Below are positions 51,246-61,231 of a DNA stretch of 64,000 nt, in pieces. The position numbers and the translations under genes are program-made. The DNA is from Parietichytrium sp. I65-24A (Eukaryota > Sar > Bigyra > Thraustochytrida > Thraustochytriidae). Location of the stretch: assembly GCA_012862575.1 (NCBI GenBank), contig BLSF01000012.1, forward strand, positions 434,001 to 498,000, read 5' to 3'. The notes beneath the pieces were generated by a model that was given only the letters and a program-made list of their open reading frames with translations, was not told where the DNA came from and did not search any database. Every line of letters begins with the position of its first letter. The first letter of the stretch is position 1.

Positions 51246-52517
51246 ATGGACCCAGAGATCGAGAAGCTGGCGAGACGAGTGCTCCAGCATTCGGTACGAG
51301 ATATTAGACTTGAGGAGTGCCTCGAAGAGTTCTTGGATGCAGTTGAGAGGAAAGAAGAGAAGGATTCTGAAGCATGGTGTGAATATGAGCTCGCGAAAGA
51401 TGACGAGGAGAAAGACCGGGTTGCACTGGTGCTTTTGGCGATGATGTATGGGCTTGGGGAAAAATTTGGTGGAGCAGAGATCTTGGAATACGCAAATGGC
51501 TCACCGCGTTTGGCCGTTCAGCTTTTGGGACGATGTGCAGGACTGGTCTGCCAATTCTCAAACGCCGATGAGAGCCAGCTTGTTCTCACGCTTCTGAGAT
51601 TAGTAGTGGAAATGGGCTATGCATCTACGAAGTTTTCCAAGGAAGAAATCTTCGAAAAAGGCACTTCTGGGGAACGCAGCTCGCTCCTTTTCTTCGAAGA
51701 CACGAGAGACTCATCCGCACCGGTGTCCCTGGCAAGAAGAACCAAAGAGTATGCCCAATACCTGCGAGATGTGTACCAAGCCGTTTCCAGCAGCCAATTA
51801 CTCCCTCAACTGAGCGTGTCCTTAGTGAGCCTTCTGAGGAGAAAGGATGTGCGAACCTTGGAGAAAAGTCTCCCTCTGTTTGCACAAGCTGCGATGGCAA
51901 CATTACAAGCTGCAAAGACATTCCCACACGCTGAGCGATCTGGTAAAGAGCTTGCTGCTAGTCTGCTCGTTTGTGTGCATGGAATCAGGTATGTTCTCCA
52001 GGTTGAAAGACACGCTCAGAAATATTTGCAAAACTACTTGGACGTAATCATTGTTTCCTCTCGATACGAACTGGAAGCGTTGGAGAGCGCTGTGATGGAC
52101 GCCGGATTTGCGAGCATTGGAGAAATGGCCCTTTCTTCTCTCTGCTTCGTTCTGAATAGCAAGAAGACCGAGCTCGATATGTTTGACTCCATCGTCCGAC
52201 TTTGCTCCAACTCCGACTGTTTCGGAGACAAGCGGCGCTCAACAGTGTTCGAAGGAACTATCGGCAAGCTCTGTCAAAAGGAAATGTTGAGTGTTTGGAA
52301 CACGAAACTGAGCGAGGCCGAGCAACATGAGCTAAAGCACATGCTCGCAAGCGGGTACAGAAGAATGCACTCCCCGATAGACACGTCAACGGCGACCTAT
52401 AGAGATCTCTATTACGCATACGGAGCTGAAGGCGACGCTGCGCGAGAGGAAACTAAAGTTGACACCCAAACGGAAGCTGACCTGGACCTCGGCCTGATCC
52501 AAATTGCCATGTCCTAG
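51246..52517 (+). CDS. All-helical protein, function unknown
   Basis: 423 residues, predicted almost entirely alpha-helical with repeated amphipathic helices (for example RVALVLLAMMYGLGEKFGG, LVLTLLRLVVEMGY, LLPQLSVSLVSLL, GKELAASLLVCVHGIRYVL). This is the look of an ARM/HEAT-type solenoid, but no repeat consensus is firm. The first 60 residues are acidic. The C-terminus is polar and probably disordered. No signal peptide or membrane helix. The start is the first ATG in the frame. AATAAA lies about 145 bases after the stop. I do not recognise the family. Confidence 0.72.
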   Translation: MDPEIEKLARRVLQHSVRDIRLEECLEEFLDAVERKEEKDSEAWCEYELAKDDEEKDRVALVLLAMMYGLGEKFGGAEILEYANGSPRLAVQLLGRCAGLVCQFSNADESQLVLTLLRLVVEMGYASTKFSKEEIFEKGTSGERSSLLFFEDTRDSSAPVSLARRTKEYAQYLRDVYQAVSSSQLLPQLSVSLVSLLRRKDVRTLEKSLPLFAQAAMATLQAAKTFPHAERSGKELAASLLVCVHGIRYVLQVERHAQKYLQNYLDVIIVSSRYELEALESAVMDAGFASIGEMALSSLCFVLNSKKTELDMFDSIVRLCSNSDCFGDKRRSTVFEGTIGKLCQKEMLSVWNTKLSEAEQHELKHMLASGYRRMHSPIDTSTATYRDLYYAYGAEGDAAREETKVDTQTEADLDLGLIQIAMS

Positions 52518-52758
52518 CACACAACCCCTGAATTTTATCTTCACGTTTTTAAGGGAACGGTGACACCAATTGTTTCTCTTGTCTTTTATCCATTATGAGC
52601 ACCCATGCACCACAACAAGAGAAATGCGCACAAGTCAACAACAAGCAAGCGAGGAAAATTAATAAAAACTTGCTTGACGTATGAAAAATAAATCAAGATT
52701 GGGCCCTAAAAGGGTTCTATACATGGCCATCAGTTGGCTGTCAGGCCGTGCGAAGGCC

Positions 52759-53301
52759 TTAGATCCACCCGCCATCGCCTCCGTCTCCACCGCCACCACC
52801 ACCACCGCCGCCGCCAAGATCGTGGACATCATCACCGCCGCCGAAGAATGAGCCGATGAGTGACCTGCCGATCCCCGCGCCCATGCCAAACGCTGCGCCC
52901 TCCGCCATCGTTCTTCCCAATCCCGGCTGCTGCGGCTGCGCGTATCCGACTTGTGAATGACCCTGATTGTGCGCCACGACGCCAGGCGGCATCTCTCCGA
53001 GGGCCGTGGTCTGGTTCGTGTCCGTGTTCCAGTAGTAAACGAGCCCGCTGTCTTTGTCCACCACCGGCTTCCACGGGCCGAACTCCTGCGCAGACGCTGG
53101 TGGCGGCGCGGGGTTCACCACCTGAAGACCGCTGCTCTGCGCCATGCGCCCCTTCTTACGCGCAAATCCGCGGCTTTGCACGAGAGGAACAACATCGACC
53201 TGCTGCGACGCAAAAGCGCCTACAAAGCGTCGCGTTGCAGCAAATGATGAACTTCTTGACGCAACTGACCACCGTGCGCTTCGCAGTGCCGGCGAGATCA
53301 T
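52759..53301 (-). CDS. WW-domain protein with mitochondrial-type leader and glycine-rich tail
   Basis: 180 residues from the ATG at 53301. The first 45 residues are rich in Arg, Ser and Ala and lack acids (RSARWSVASRSSSFAATRR), fitting a mitochondrial targeting peptide, with RGFARKKG near the presumed cleavage point. A WW-like domain lies at about residues 74-108: GPWKPVVDKDSGLVYYWN then TNQTTALGEMPPG. The second Trp is replaced by Leu. The C-terminal part has a glycine-zipper-like hydrophobic stretch (GAAFGMGAGIGRSLIGSFF) and ends in a Gly/Asp run. WW domains bind proline-rich ligands. Matrix or inner-membrane location is inferred. It converges with the helical protein gene (240 bp apart). 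Confidence 0.72.
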   Translation of the reverse strand: MISPALRSARWSVASRSSSFAATRRFVGAFASQQVDVVPLVQSRGFARKKGRMAQSSGLQVVNPAPPPASAQEFGPWKPVVDKDSGLVYYWNTDTNQTTALGEMPPGVVAHNQGHSQVGYAQPQQPGLGRTMAEGAAFGMGAGIGRSLIGSFFGGGDDVHDLGGGGGGGGGGDGGDGGWI

Positions 53302-55607
53302 TATGCCAAGTACGTGACAACTGCACAAATGCAAAACTGCACAAATGCACAAATGCACAACTGCGATTGCTCTTCCGCCTGTCCTGCTTGCTCTCTTCTC
53401 CTTCAATTCCTTCGATTCCTTCGATTCTTTCGATACTTGCAGCACTCTTTCAGAATCTGCTCTATTCTGCTCTGATCTGCAAAATGTGAACTGTAAACTG
53501 TGAACTATAAGCTCTGAGCCCCACTCTTTCGCTTTCTCGACACAGCTTTATGCCAAGTTTGGTAAGAGAGCACTCTAGTTTCCCCGTCTCTGTCTCATAC
53601 GTGAGAGAGAATGGTGTCCTCGCCGCGCACCGAAGCTGAGAAGGACTAGCGAAAAAGTCGCAGGGCTACGCGGAGGCGTAGTCGTCTCGCGAGTGTACTA
53701 AAGCGTATTAGTGTTTTGGTTAGAAAGTGGAGGGAGTGGAGTGCAGGGCTAAAGGGCATAGAAGGGTCGTGTACCAGTGTGTTTCGAGAGGTTTCGAGAA
53801 TAGAAATGACGTCATGAATGGGATTCTGGCGTCATGCGTTTTAATCCCCTTTAATGCCATAGGTATGGGTTTGTTGGTGGGAGATTGTACTGGTCACGGT
53901 AATCGGCTAGCGAACGGACTCTTTACGATACTCTAAGTTCGAAATTTACCGATGCAATTGTCAGAGCTGGAAAGGCGTTCGCTCAATCTGAATTCTGAAA
54001 AACATCGAAAATCCATCTATAGAGAGACCGATCTACGAGCCCATCAAACGAGCACAAGTGGCGCGGCCGACATGTGCAAGCCGTTGGCAAATTGTCAATC
54101 TACTCTGAAGGTTGTCCAGATGATTTTGTGTGCAATGTAGTCCAATCATCAAAGTTCGAAATACAGGTGTCCTCGATCGTCCTCGATCAAAAAACAGAGC
54201 AGATTTTTTTGATGGTGGATAGCGAGCGCTCAGTTGGGTACGTACACGAGTGAGATAAGCGCAACATGTCGGCCGAGCGGAGTGCTCTTGAGGTTACACA
54301 GAATCGATGTAAATGATACATAGGTGCAGTGATGGAGAGGAGCAGGCAACTTGTAAGTCATACCACTGGACACCGTCCAGACGTCATTGTAAGAACAGAG
54401 AGAAAGCCACCTTCACAGAGGTCGATTACACGATATGATGCGGTGCTGAGTACATCGCAGGTAGTCAAAGTGATGGAAGCAAGCAAACCTGGATGACTTT
54501 ATTATTTGTATCAGTTCAAGCGAGAACACGACTTTGTTTTAAACATCATCAAAGCTTTATTCTTTTTACACGATGAAACTTGGAAACTGTGGAAACATCG
54601 TGTCGTGCATGTCAGGATCTAACAACTTTCTTGAGACTCATAGCGTACTGTGCAAAGACCACAAAGGGTATAAATTGCTCCTTGGTCAGTGTAGAGACCT
54701 GAAAGCCACGCTCTCTGCGGTTAGGTACGGCTGGATTGGCCGTGATGGAGAGTCCAAGGAAAGACTCTGCTCCGCATATTAGAATAGAGTTATCAAGCGC
54801 CGCAGCGACGAGCAATTACACTTTGTGCTATTGGGCGGGGTCGAGCGTTTGTGCAAAGTCTGCTTTCTGATCGAGTATCGACCATGACAGGATCTCATCT
54901 CTGCGTCCTTGTGCATTGAAAACTGGTCTGAGCTCCTGAGGCTCAGATTAATGGTATACATTCTTTGATAGATTCTGCCGAGCTCCTTTTCTTCTTTGCG
55001 GGAAGCTTCGAGAACGTGGCGCGTTGTCTCTCTCATCCGCAGCTCCAACCATACATTCCTGTTTGTCGTCGCAAACTTGCCTATCATGAAGGTGGCGCAG
55101 TTGCTGTGTATCCTGTGGAACTCCCAAGTATCCAAACCGAGCCCGCACGTAATTCTGGAAAGGTTGTGTACCTTCTTTTGCCCATGCCGACTTTATGCTC
55201 GGAGTGTTAGTGCTGGTGGAGTCGTCAATTGAGAAATTCTTGTCAAAATGACAACTTTTTTCGTGAGTTCCGAAGACACCGTCTCTGCGTGCATGCGGAT
55301 TCATGTTGTCCAACTGAGAATGGGTCCACTTCACTCCGGAGTGGCGAAAGCTCCCAGCCACCTACTCCGACCACTCAAATTTTCACATCCAACAGCCAAC
55401 ACTCCGCCCCACAGTCCACCCTTGCCCGCACAGTTCCTGCTCAAGAAAGTGGTAAGTCCACTCCTCCCAATCCCGCGCCTCCCGCGTCCAGCGGCCCTCT
55501 TTACCCAGAACGCTGTTGTCTGGCGTGGAAAATGCCATGCTGAGAAGAAGAAGCCGCTCGAGCTGTGTCGTCTTTCCTTCAATAATAACGAAACGAAAAT
55601 GTCTTAT
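53302..55607. other. Gene-poor interval
   Basis: Includes CACAAATG repeats (53323-53360) in the 5' flank of the WW gene and a CTACGC/GCGTAG hairpin (53671-53686). From 54780 to 55360 there are overlapping frames on both strands, with a mildly protein-like minus frame but no domain. The last bases hold the 3' flank of the LRR-Roc-COR-TIR gene, with AATAAA/AATAAG-like signals overlapping its stop. Confidence 0.4.
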
Positions 55608-58143
55608 TCAAGCTGAATTTATTCTCCTTATGAGCTCCTCGATGAAAGGATCTGCGAGGTACTTGCGCCGCTGAAAATCCATCGCCTCCTTCTTTTTAAA
55701 AATGGACTCGGCGTAGTCGGGGCATGCGCTAATGTGTTCGCTGAGAGGCTCAAAACCTGGTGAGTTTATCTTGGGGTCATACACCAAAATAATAGGTTTC
55801 TTACACTCTAGAGCCTCTTTCAGCTCTTTGCAAACTGCAGGGCGAGTGAACACGTCCTTGGTTAGGAGCAGCAAATACACCTTGGACTCGTGCACGCCTG
55901 TCATCATTTCATCCTCGCCGAGGTTTCTCTCAAAGTTCATGTCATACCACACATTTAGACCTCTTGCTTCCAGCTTGGTGGCAAGAATTCCAGCCATATC
56001 CATTGCCGTGGCTTGATAATGGCTTATGAAGGCATGGTGCTTACACCCTGTCGGAAGCGCTTTAAGCCGGCACTTTGGAACATTGGGACCTTCTGTGTCT
56101 GAGTCAAGGGGTCCTAGACTTGCGTCTTCGAAGAAGGCGTCAAAATCTCCGATCTGAACAGTGCGATTGGAACCTTTAGGCCGGATGCGATCCTCGCCAC
56201 TCTCACGCGCCTTGAGGATGCTCTGGTAATTGATTCGTACTCCGTTTACTGGCGATTCCAGTTGGAGCTTCCATCCTAAGGTAGGATACAGTCGATCTCT
56301 TTGTTCCAAAAACATCGATACCAGTACTTTCATGACTCTCGGAGCCTCTGGTGTGCCTTCTACCAGAGTAATGCGAATGAAATCGCTGGCCTCAACAAAG
56401 GCGACTGCAAAAATACCCATATACACGATAGCCTGATGTTTTGCGAGCTTGGGTGGCTCCTCTTGATTGCTCGCACATGTCGATATCAGGCGCTCGAAAA
56501 CTCCTTTCGGAAGGGAAAAATCGGAAAAATCTAGCACACACGTCAGTCCGCCGTTAAAGTCTTCAAGGTTCAGGGGTTCAAGGTCTTTTTCCTGCCTGAT
56601 GAGGCTTGTGACGAGGTATTTGTCTACTCGGCCGACTCTGAAGCTGCTGAGTAGCATTGTCTCACGCATGAAGTCGAGGAGGTAGTCCACTTGCTCCTCA
56701 TCCCACAAATACTCGAGTAGCGCGCGAGAGGCCACTGCGTCTCGGCGATAGTCTTCGAGATCAGCTCCGAGATCCCGCGCTTCCAGCTCTTCCTCAAAGT
56801 GCTCATTCTCCGAATGCCGCTCGTCATTGATGACCCTTGCAAGTTTGTTGAGCAGCCATTGGGGTTTGATCACTACTGTGTCCATAAGACGCGCTGTAGC
56901 CCGCTGATGCACTAGAACCCCGAGTTCGTGAAATGTGAAGAGCATCTCATCCGCCTGCTTAGGGCATATCCCATAATCCGAAGCGATGGACACGACATCT
57001 TCTCGCGGCATATGAGTTTTGCCAGAGAGTAGGAGGTCATCGAGCACTTTGTGCCAGGCCAATGGTATCTGCTTGTTGACGCACTTTAGACCTACTGCAC
57101 ACGACTGCACCACTTCGCGTAGCTCGACAGCGCGGTCTGGGGAGTCCTCCACATTGTTAACTGGGAAGAAGAACAGCTTGGCGCTGTTTTTTACTACTTT
57201 GTACCGGGCAACGTGGGCTACATCTCGCAGCACAACATTGACCTTTTTGTGGTCAACTGCGGCATTGACAGTGTCTGCACGCGTTCCCACGAGAATAACA
57301 GGAGCGTCTGGAGCGTGTAGCTTGATCGAATCAAGCCAGAACCTGAGAAATTCAAGAGCCTTGGCGTCTTTTTTGAGAACTTTACTCATGTCAAATGCCA
57401 CCAAGTAGATGCCTTCCTTACTGAGAAATATATGATGGAGCGCATAAAACACCTCTTGGCCGCCATAGTCCCATATCGAGAAGCTCACATCTGGCCCTGA
57501 ATCGCTCTTAATTGTCAACGCCTTGATTTCTTCGTAATCACACCTCGCGGCCACATCATCAACGAGATGCTTCCGAGGTTCTTGGGACGGAATGAGTTCC
57601 TCAAGTTTCATGCTTTTGCGTGTCGATTCGGTCTTCGTCGTGGCAGGACGGCGACCTAAGGAAGTGATACGTTTGACTGACTTGCGAACTGAGCCTGAAA
57701 TACTTGTTTTCTTCTTTGGTGTCACATTGCCCCGGGATTTGAAGCGGGCTGCAGCAGCTTTGTGAACTTGGAGATTAAAGCTCGATTCGCCGACTTTTTG
57801 CTCGCGCCAGTTTGCAGTGTTGATCACTTTCAGATCGATGCCGTTGGTGCTCGGTGTGTCTTCTGGCGGCATTCTCAACAGGGATCTGAGGGTGGAAGTT
57901 TTACCTGCACGTCCCTCGCCAACGAGCATTAGCTTGGCGCGGCCCCAAGCCTGAAAGTCACCATTTTCAATCGCTGCCTTGAAGTGCTTTTCTAACTCGG
58001 CGCGTTCGACTGACGAGTTGAAGTGCTTTTCTAACTCAGCGCGTTCGTCTGGCGTCTGCGCATGCTGCGCTATCCTGTTTTGCTCGAGTTTGGCTTTGAT
58101 GGCCGCCAATGTTTTGCTATTCTGTATACGGTTACCTGAAAGA
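55608..58143 (-). CDS. Terminal exon encoding Roc, COR and TIR domains
   Basis: This 2536-base exon follows a TTGTAACAG acceptor (58144-58150). Its first codons complete the last LRR (LDLSGNRI) and run into a helix with a short duplicated piece, RAELEKHF twice within 16 residues. The Roc domain carries a basic insert of about 70 residues between P-loop and DYGGQE, rich in Ser and Lys. COR has the WHKVLDDLL and VIKPQWLLNKLARVI segments typical of the family. The TIR C-terminal part reads VYLLLLTKDVF then VCKELKEALECKKPIILV. There is no kinase domain after COR, unlike LRRK proteins; TIR takes the output position. Confidence 0.88.
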
Positions 58144-61100
58144 CTGTTACAAGGACATAGTCGAGCGTGTCAGTCAAGATCACGAACGTTCCAATTTTAG
58201 CAGGGTACTGAACCATATCACCAAAACCGATGTCAAAGTCACACGTACTCCAACTCCAATGCAGTCAGCGTAGTGTTCTTCTCCAACGCGCGACCGATCG
58301 CTGATCCTCCTTCATCGCCAATCGTATTAGATTGAAGACTATTTCACCACAAAGAGACATGAAATCGTCAGCCAGCAAGTCCGAGAAAGCGTAGCAAGTT
58401 ACGAAAACAATCCCACCAAACCAATGTCAAAGTCACACGTACTTTAACGTAGTCAGCGCAGTGTTCCTCTCCAACGCGCGACCGATCGCTGATCCTTCTT
58501 CATCGCCAATTGTATTAGATTGAAGACTATTTCACCACAAAGAGACATGAAATCGTCAGCCAGCAAGTCCGAGAAAGCGTAGCAAGTTACGAAAACAATC
58601 CCACCAAACCAATGTCAAAGTCACACGTACTTTAACGTAGTCAGCGCAGTGTTTGTCTCCAACGCGCGACCGATCGCTGATCCTCCTTCATCGGCAGTGC
58701 CAGTATTTTCAAGACTATTTCATTACAAAAAGACATTTAATCGTCAGCCACTAAGCCCGAGAAAGTTTACTAAACCGTTTCACCAAGCCGGTGTCAAAGT
58801 CACACGTACTCCAAAAACGTCAGCGCAGTGTTCCTCTCCAACGCGCGACCGATCGCTGCTGCTCCTTCATCGCCAATTGTATTAGATCGAAGGCTATTTC
58901 ACCACAAAGAGACATGAAATCGTCAGCCAGCAAGTCCGAGAAAGCTTAGCAAGTTACGAAGACAATCCCACCAAACCGGTGTCAAAGCCACACGTACATC
59001 AATGTGGTCAGCGCAGTGTTCTTCTTTAACGCGCGACCGACCGCTAATGCTCCTTCAAGGCCAAATCCACTACCTTGAAGACTAATTCATTTTTTAAAAC
59101 ATGAAAGCGTCAGCCACCAAGTCCGAGAAGGTTTTGTAGGACACTAGACCGTTGTCATCCAACCGGTGTCAAAGTCACACGTACTCCAACTTAGTCAGCG
59201 TAGTGTTCTTCTCCAACGCGCTACCGATTGCCGATGCTCCTCGAGCGCTAAGTCTTTCATTCTGAAGACTATTTCAATTTTAAAAGACATGAAAGCGTCA
59301 GCCACCAAGTCCGAGAAAGCTCAGCAAGGGACTAATCTTGTCACCAAACCGGTGTCAAAGCCACACGTACATCAATGTGGTCAGCGCAGTGTTCTTCTCC
59401 AACGCGCGACCGACCGCTGATGCTCCTTCAGAGCCAATTTCATTTCCTCGAAGACTATTTCATTTTTAAAAAACATGAAAGCGTCAGCCACCAAGTCCGA
59501 GAAAGCTCAGCAAGAGACTAATCTTGTCACCAAACCGGTGTCAAAGTCACACGTACATCAATGTGGTCAGCGCAGTGTTCTTCTCCAACGCGGTACAGAT
59601 CGCCGATGATCTTCGATCGCGAAGAATCACATTCTGAAGACTGTTTGCGTGAAGAATTACATTCTGAAGACTGTTTCATTTTTAAAAGACATGAAAGCGT
59701 CAGCCACCAAGTCCGAGAAAGCTCAGCAAGAGACTAATATTGTCACCAAACCGGTGTCAAAGTCACACGTACATCAATGTGGTCAGCGCAGTGTTCTTCT
59801 CCAGCGCGCGACCGAGCGCTGATTCTCCTTCAGCGCCAATTTCAAATCCTCGAAGCCTATTTCAATACAAAACGGGAATGAAGTCGTCAATCACCAAGTT
59901 TCCGAGAAAGTTCAGCAAGAGACAAATCTCTTTCACCAAACCGGTGTCAAAGTCTCACTTACACAAACTAGTCAGCGCAGTGTTCTTCCCCAACGCGCGA
60001 CCGATCGCTGATGCTCCTTCATAAACGGTTTCATTTTCAGAAAGACTATTTTTCATTACAAAAAGACATGAAGTCGTCAGCCATCAAGTCCAAGAAACTT
60101 AAGTTCAGCAAGGGACTCTCACCAAACCGGTGTCAAAGTCACACGTACTCCAATGTAGTCAGCGCAGTGTTCCTCAACGTGCGACCGATTGCCGATGCTA
60201 CTTTAAAGCCAGTTCCACTTCCTCTAAGACTATTTCATTGCAAAACGGGCATGAAATCGTCAGCCACCAAGCCCGAGAAAGTTCAGCAAGAGACTAATCA
60301 TTTTCAACAAACCGGTGTCAAGGTCACACGTACCTCAATGTAGTCAGCGCAGTGTTCTTCTCCAACGCGCGACCGATTGCTGATGCTCCTTGAGCGCCAA
60401 TGGAACTGGATTGAAGACTATTTCATTACCGAAAGACATGAAATCGTCAGCCACCAAGCCCGAGAAAGTTCAGCAAGAGACTAATTTTGTCACCAAACCG
60501 GTGCCAAAGTCACACGTACATCAATGTGGTCAGCGCAGTGTTCTCCTCCAACGCGCGACCGATCGCTGATACTCCTTCAGCGCCAATTTCATTCTCTTGA
60601 AGACTATTTCATTACAAAATGACATGAAGTCGTCAGGTCAGCAAGATACAAATCCTTTTCACCAAACCGGTGTCAAAGTCACACGTACTCCAAACGAGTA
60701 GTGTNAAAGTCACACGTACTCCAATGTAGTCAGCGCAGTGTTCTTTTCCAACGCGCGACCGATCGCTGATGCTCCTTCATCTCCAATTTTATTACGGTGA
60801 AGACTATTTAATTACAAAAAGAGGTGAAATTGTGAGCAACCAAGTCCGAGAAAGTTTGGCAAGGTACTAATCCGTTTCACCAAACCGGTGTGAAAGTGAC
60901 ACTAGACTCGGAATCGTATCACAACAGATCTCGAGACTTGCTACTTGTGAGAACCAACTTACTCCAGCTTAAGAAGCGTTTTACTTCCCTCGAGCACTGC
61001 TGCAACCTTTTTCGCCCCATCTGGCCCCGCATTGCATCCCAAATCAAACCTGTTTAAAGGGAATGCACCATTAGAACCGAAGTCCTCCGCCTCGACACTC

Positions 61101-61231
61101 TGAAAATCGGCAACTCACCTCACGGCTTCTTTACCTCCGTCAATTGCCTCCAGGCCTTCCTCCAACGAGTTCACACACCAAAACCTCTCAAACTCGTCTA
61201 CGTTTAACCAGTTCTCATTGTACCAGCCCAT
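55608..61231 (-). CDS. LRR-Roc-COR-TIR receptor-like protein (ROCO family), 17 exons
   Basis: Exons on the minus strand: 61231-61119, 61049-60963, 60803-60720, 60603-60520, 60417-60334, 60229-60149, 60045-59965, 59856-59773, 59640-59557, 59454-59371, 59268-59185, 59081-58998, 58893-58810, 58714-58631, 58526-58443, 58338-58249, 58143-55608. All introns are phase 2. The spliced frame is open and sums to 3912 nt (about 1303 residues). Order: a 37-residue N-terminal cap (MGWYNENWLNVDEFERFW), about 15 leucine-rich repeats, and a last half-repeat LDLSGNRI. Then come the Roc GTPase (P-loop GEGRAGKT near 534, DYGGQE near 684, GTRAD near 745), the COR domain, and a TIR domain (about 1160-1303, HHAFISHY start). 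Known ROCO proteins are GTP-regulated dimers. TIR and LRR suggest an immune-type sensor; that role is inference. Exon 60045-59965 needs a GTGTAAGT donor to keep frame. Confidence 0.85.
58249..60803 (-). repeat. Tandem array of about fourteen 186-bp exon-plus-intron units, one LRR per exon
   Basis: Units recur at 179-194 bp spacing (one 216, one 169), anchored by CAAAGTCACACGTAC on the plus strand at 58234, 58428, 58616, 58795, 58983 (variant), 59170 and so on to 60705. Read on the minus strand, each unit has an acceptor (G)AAATAG or AAACAG. An exon of 84 nt follows (81 or 90 in three units), then a GTACGTGTG donor. Each exon encodes one 28-residue repeat of the form LxxNxIGxEGASAIGRALEKNTALTTLD. 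Introns of about 102 bp share sequence along their length, including CTTTCTCGGACTTGGTGG and GGCTGACG, a likely branch site. Confidence 0.9.
60674..60719. repeat. Assembly join inside the LRR exon array
   Basis: The motif AAAGTCACACGTACTCCAA occurs on both sides of the n at 60705, separated by only 30 bases instead of 186. The short stretch between (AACGAGTAGTGT) is not part of any unit. Contigs were probably joined inside the array, so one or more LRR units may be missing or a partial unit may be false. Confidence 0.75.

Noticed and set aside
54779-55361. Minus-strand frames that look mildly protein-like
   Set aside because: Frames are interrupted and overlap on both strands. No domain or convincing splice sites were found.
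59166-60343. Plus-strand frames of 80-110 codons within the array
   Set aside because: They are antisense shadows of the exon/intron units: frames start and stop at changing places in each unit and have no domain.
58200-60900. Simple centromere-like satellite with nucleosome-size unit
   Set aside because: Every complete unit carries splice sites and a conserved open exon encoding an LRR on the minus strand, and the spliced frame enters the Roc-COR-TIR exon. A selfish satellite would not preserve this.
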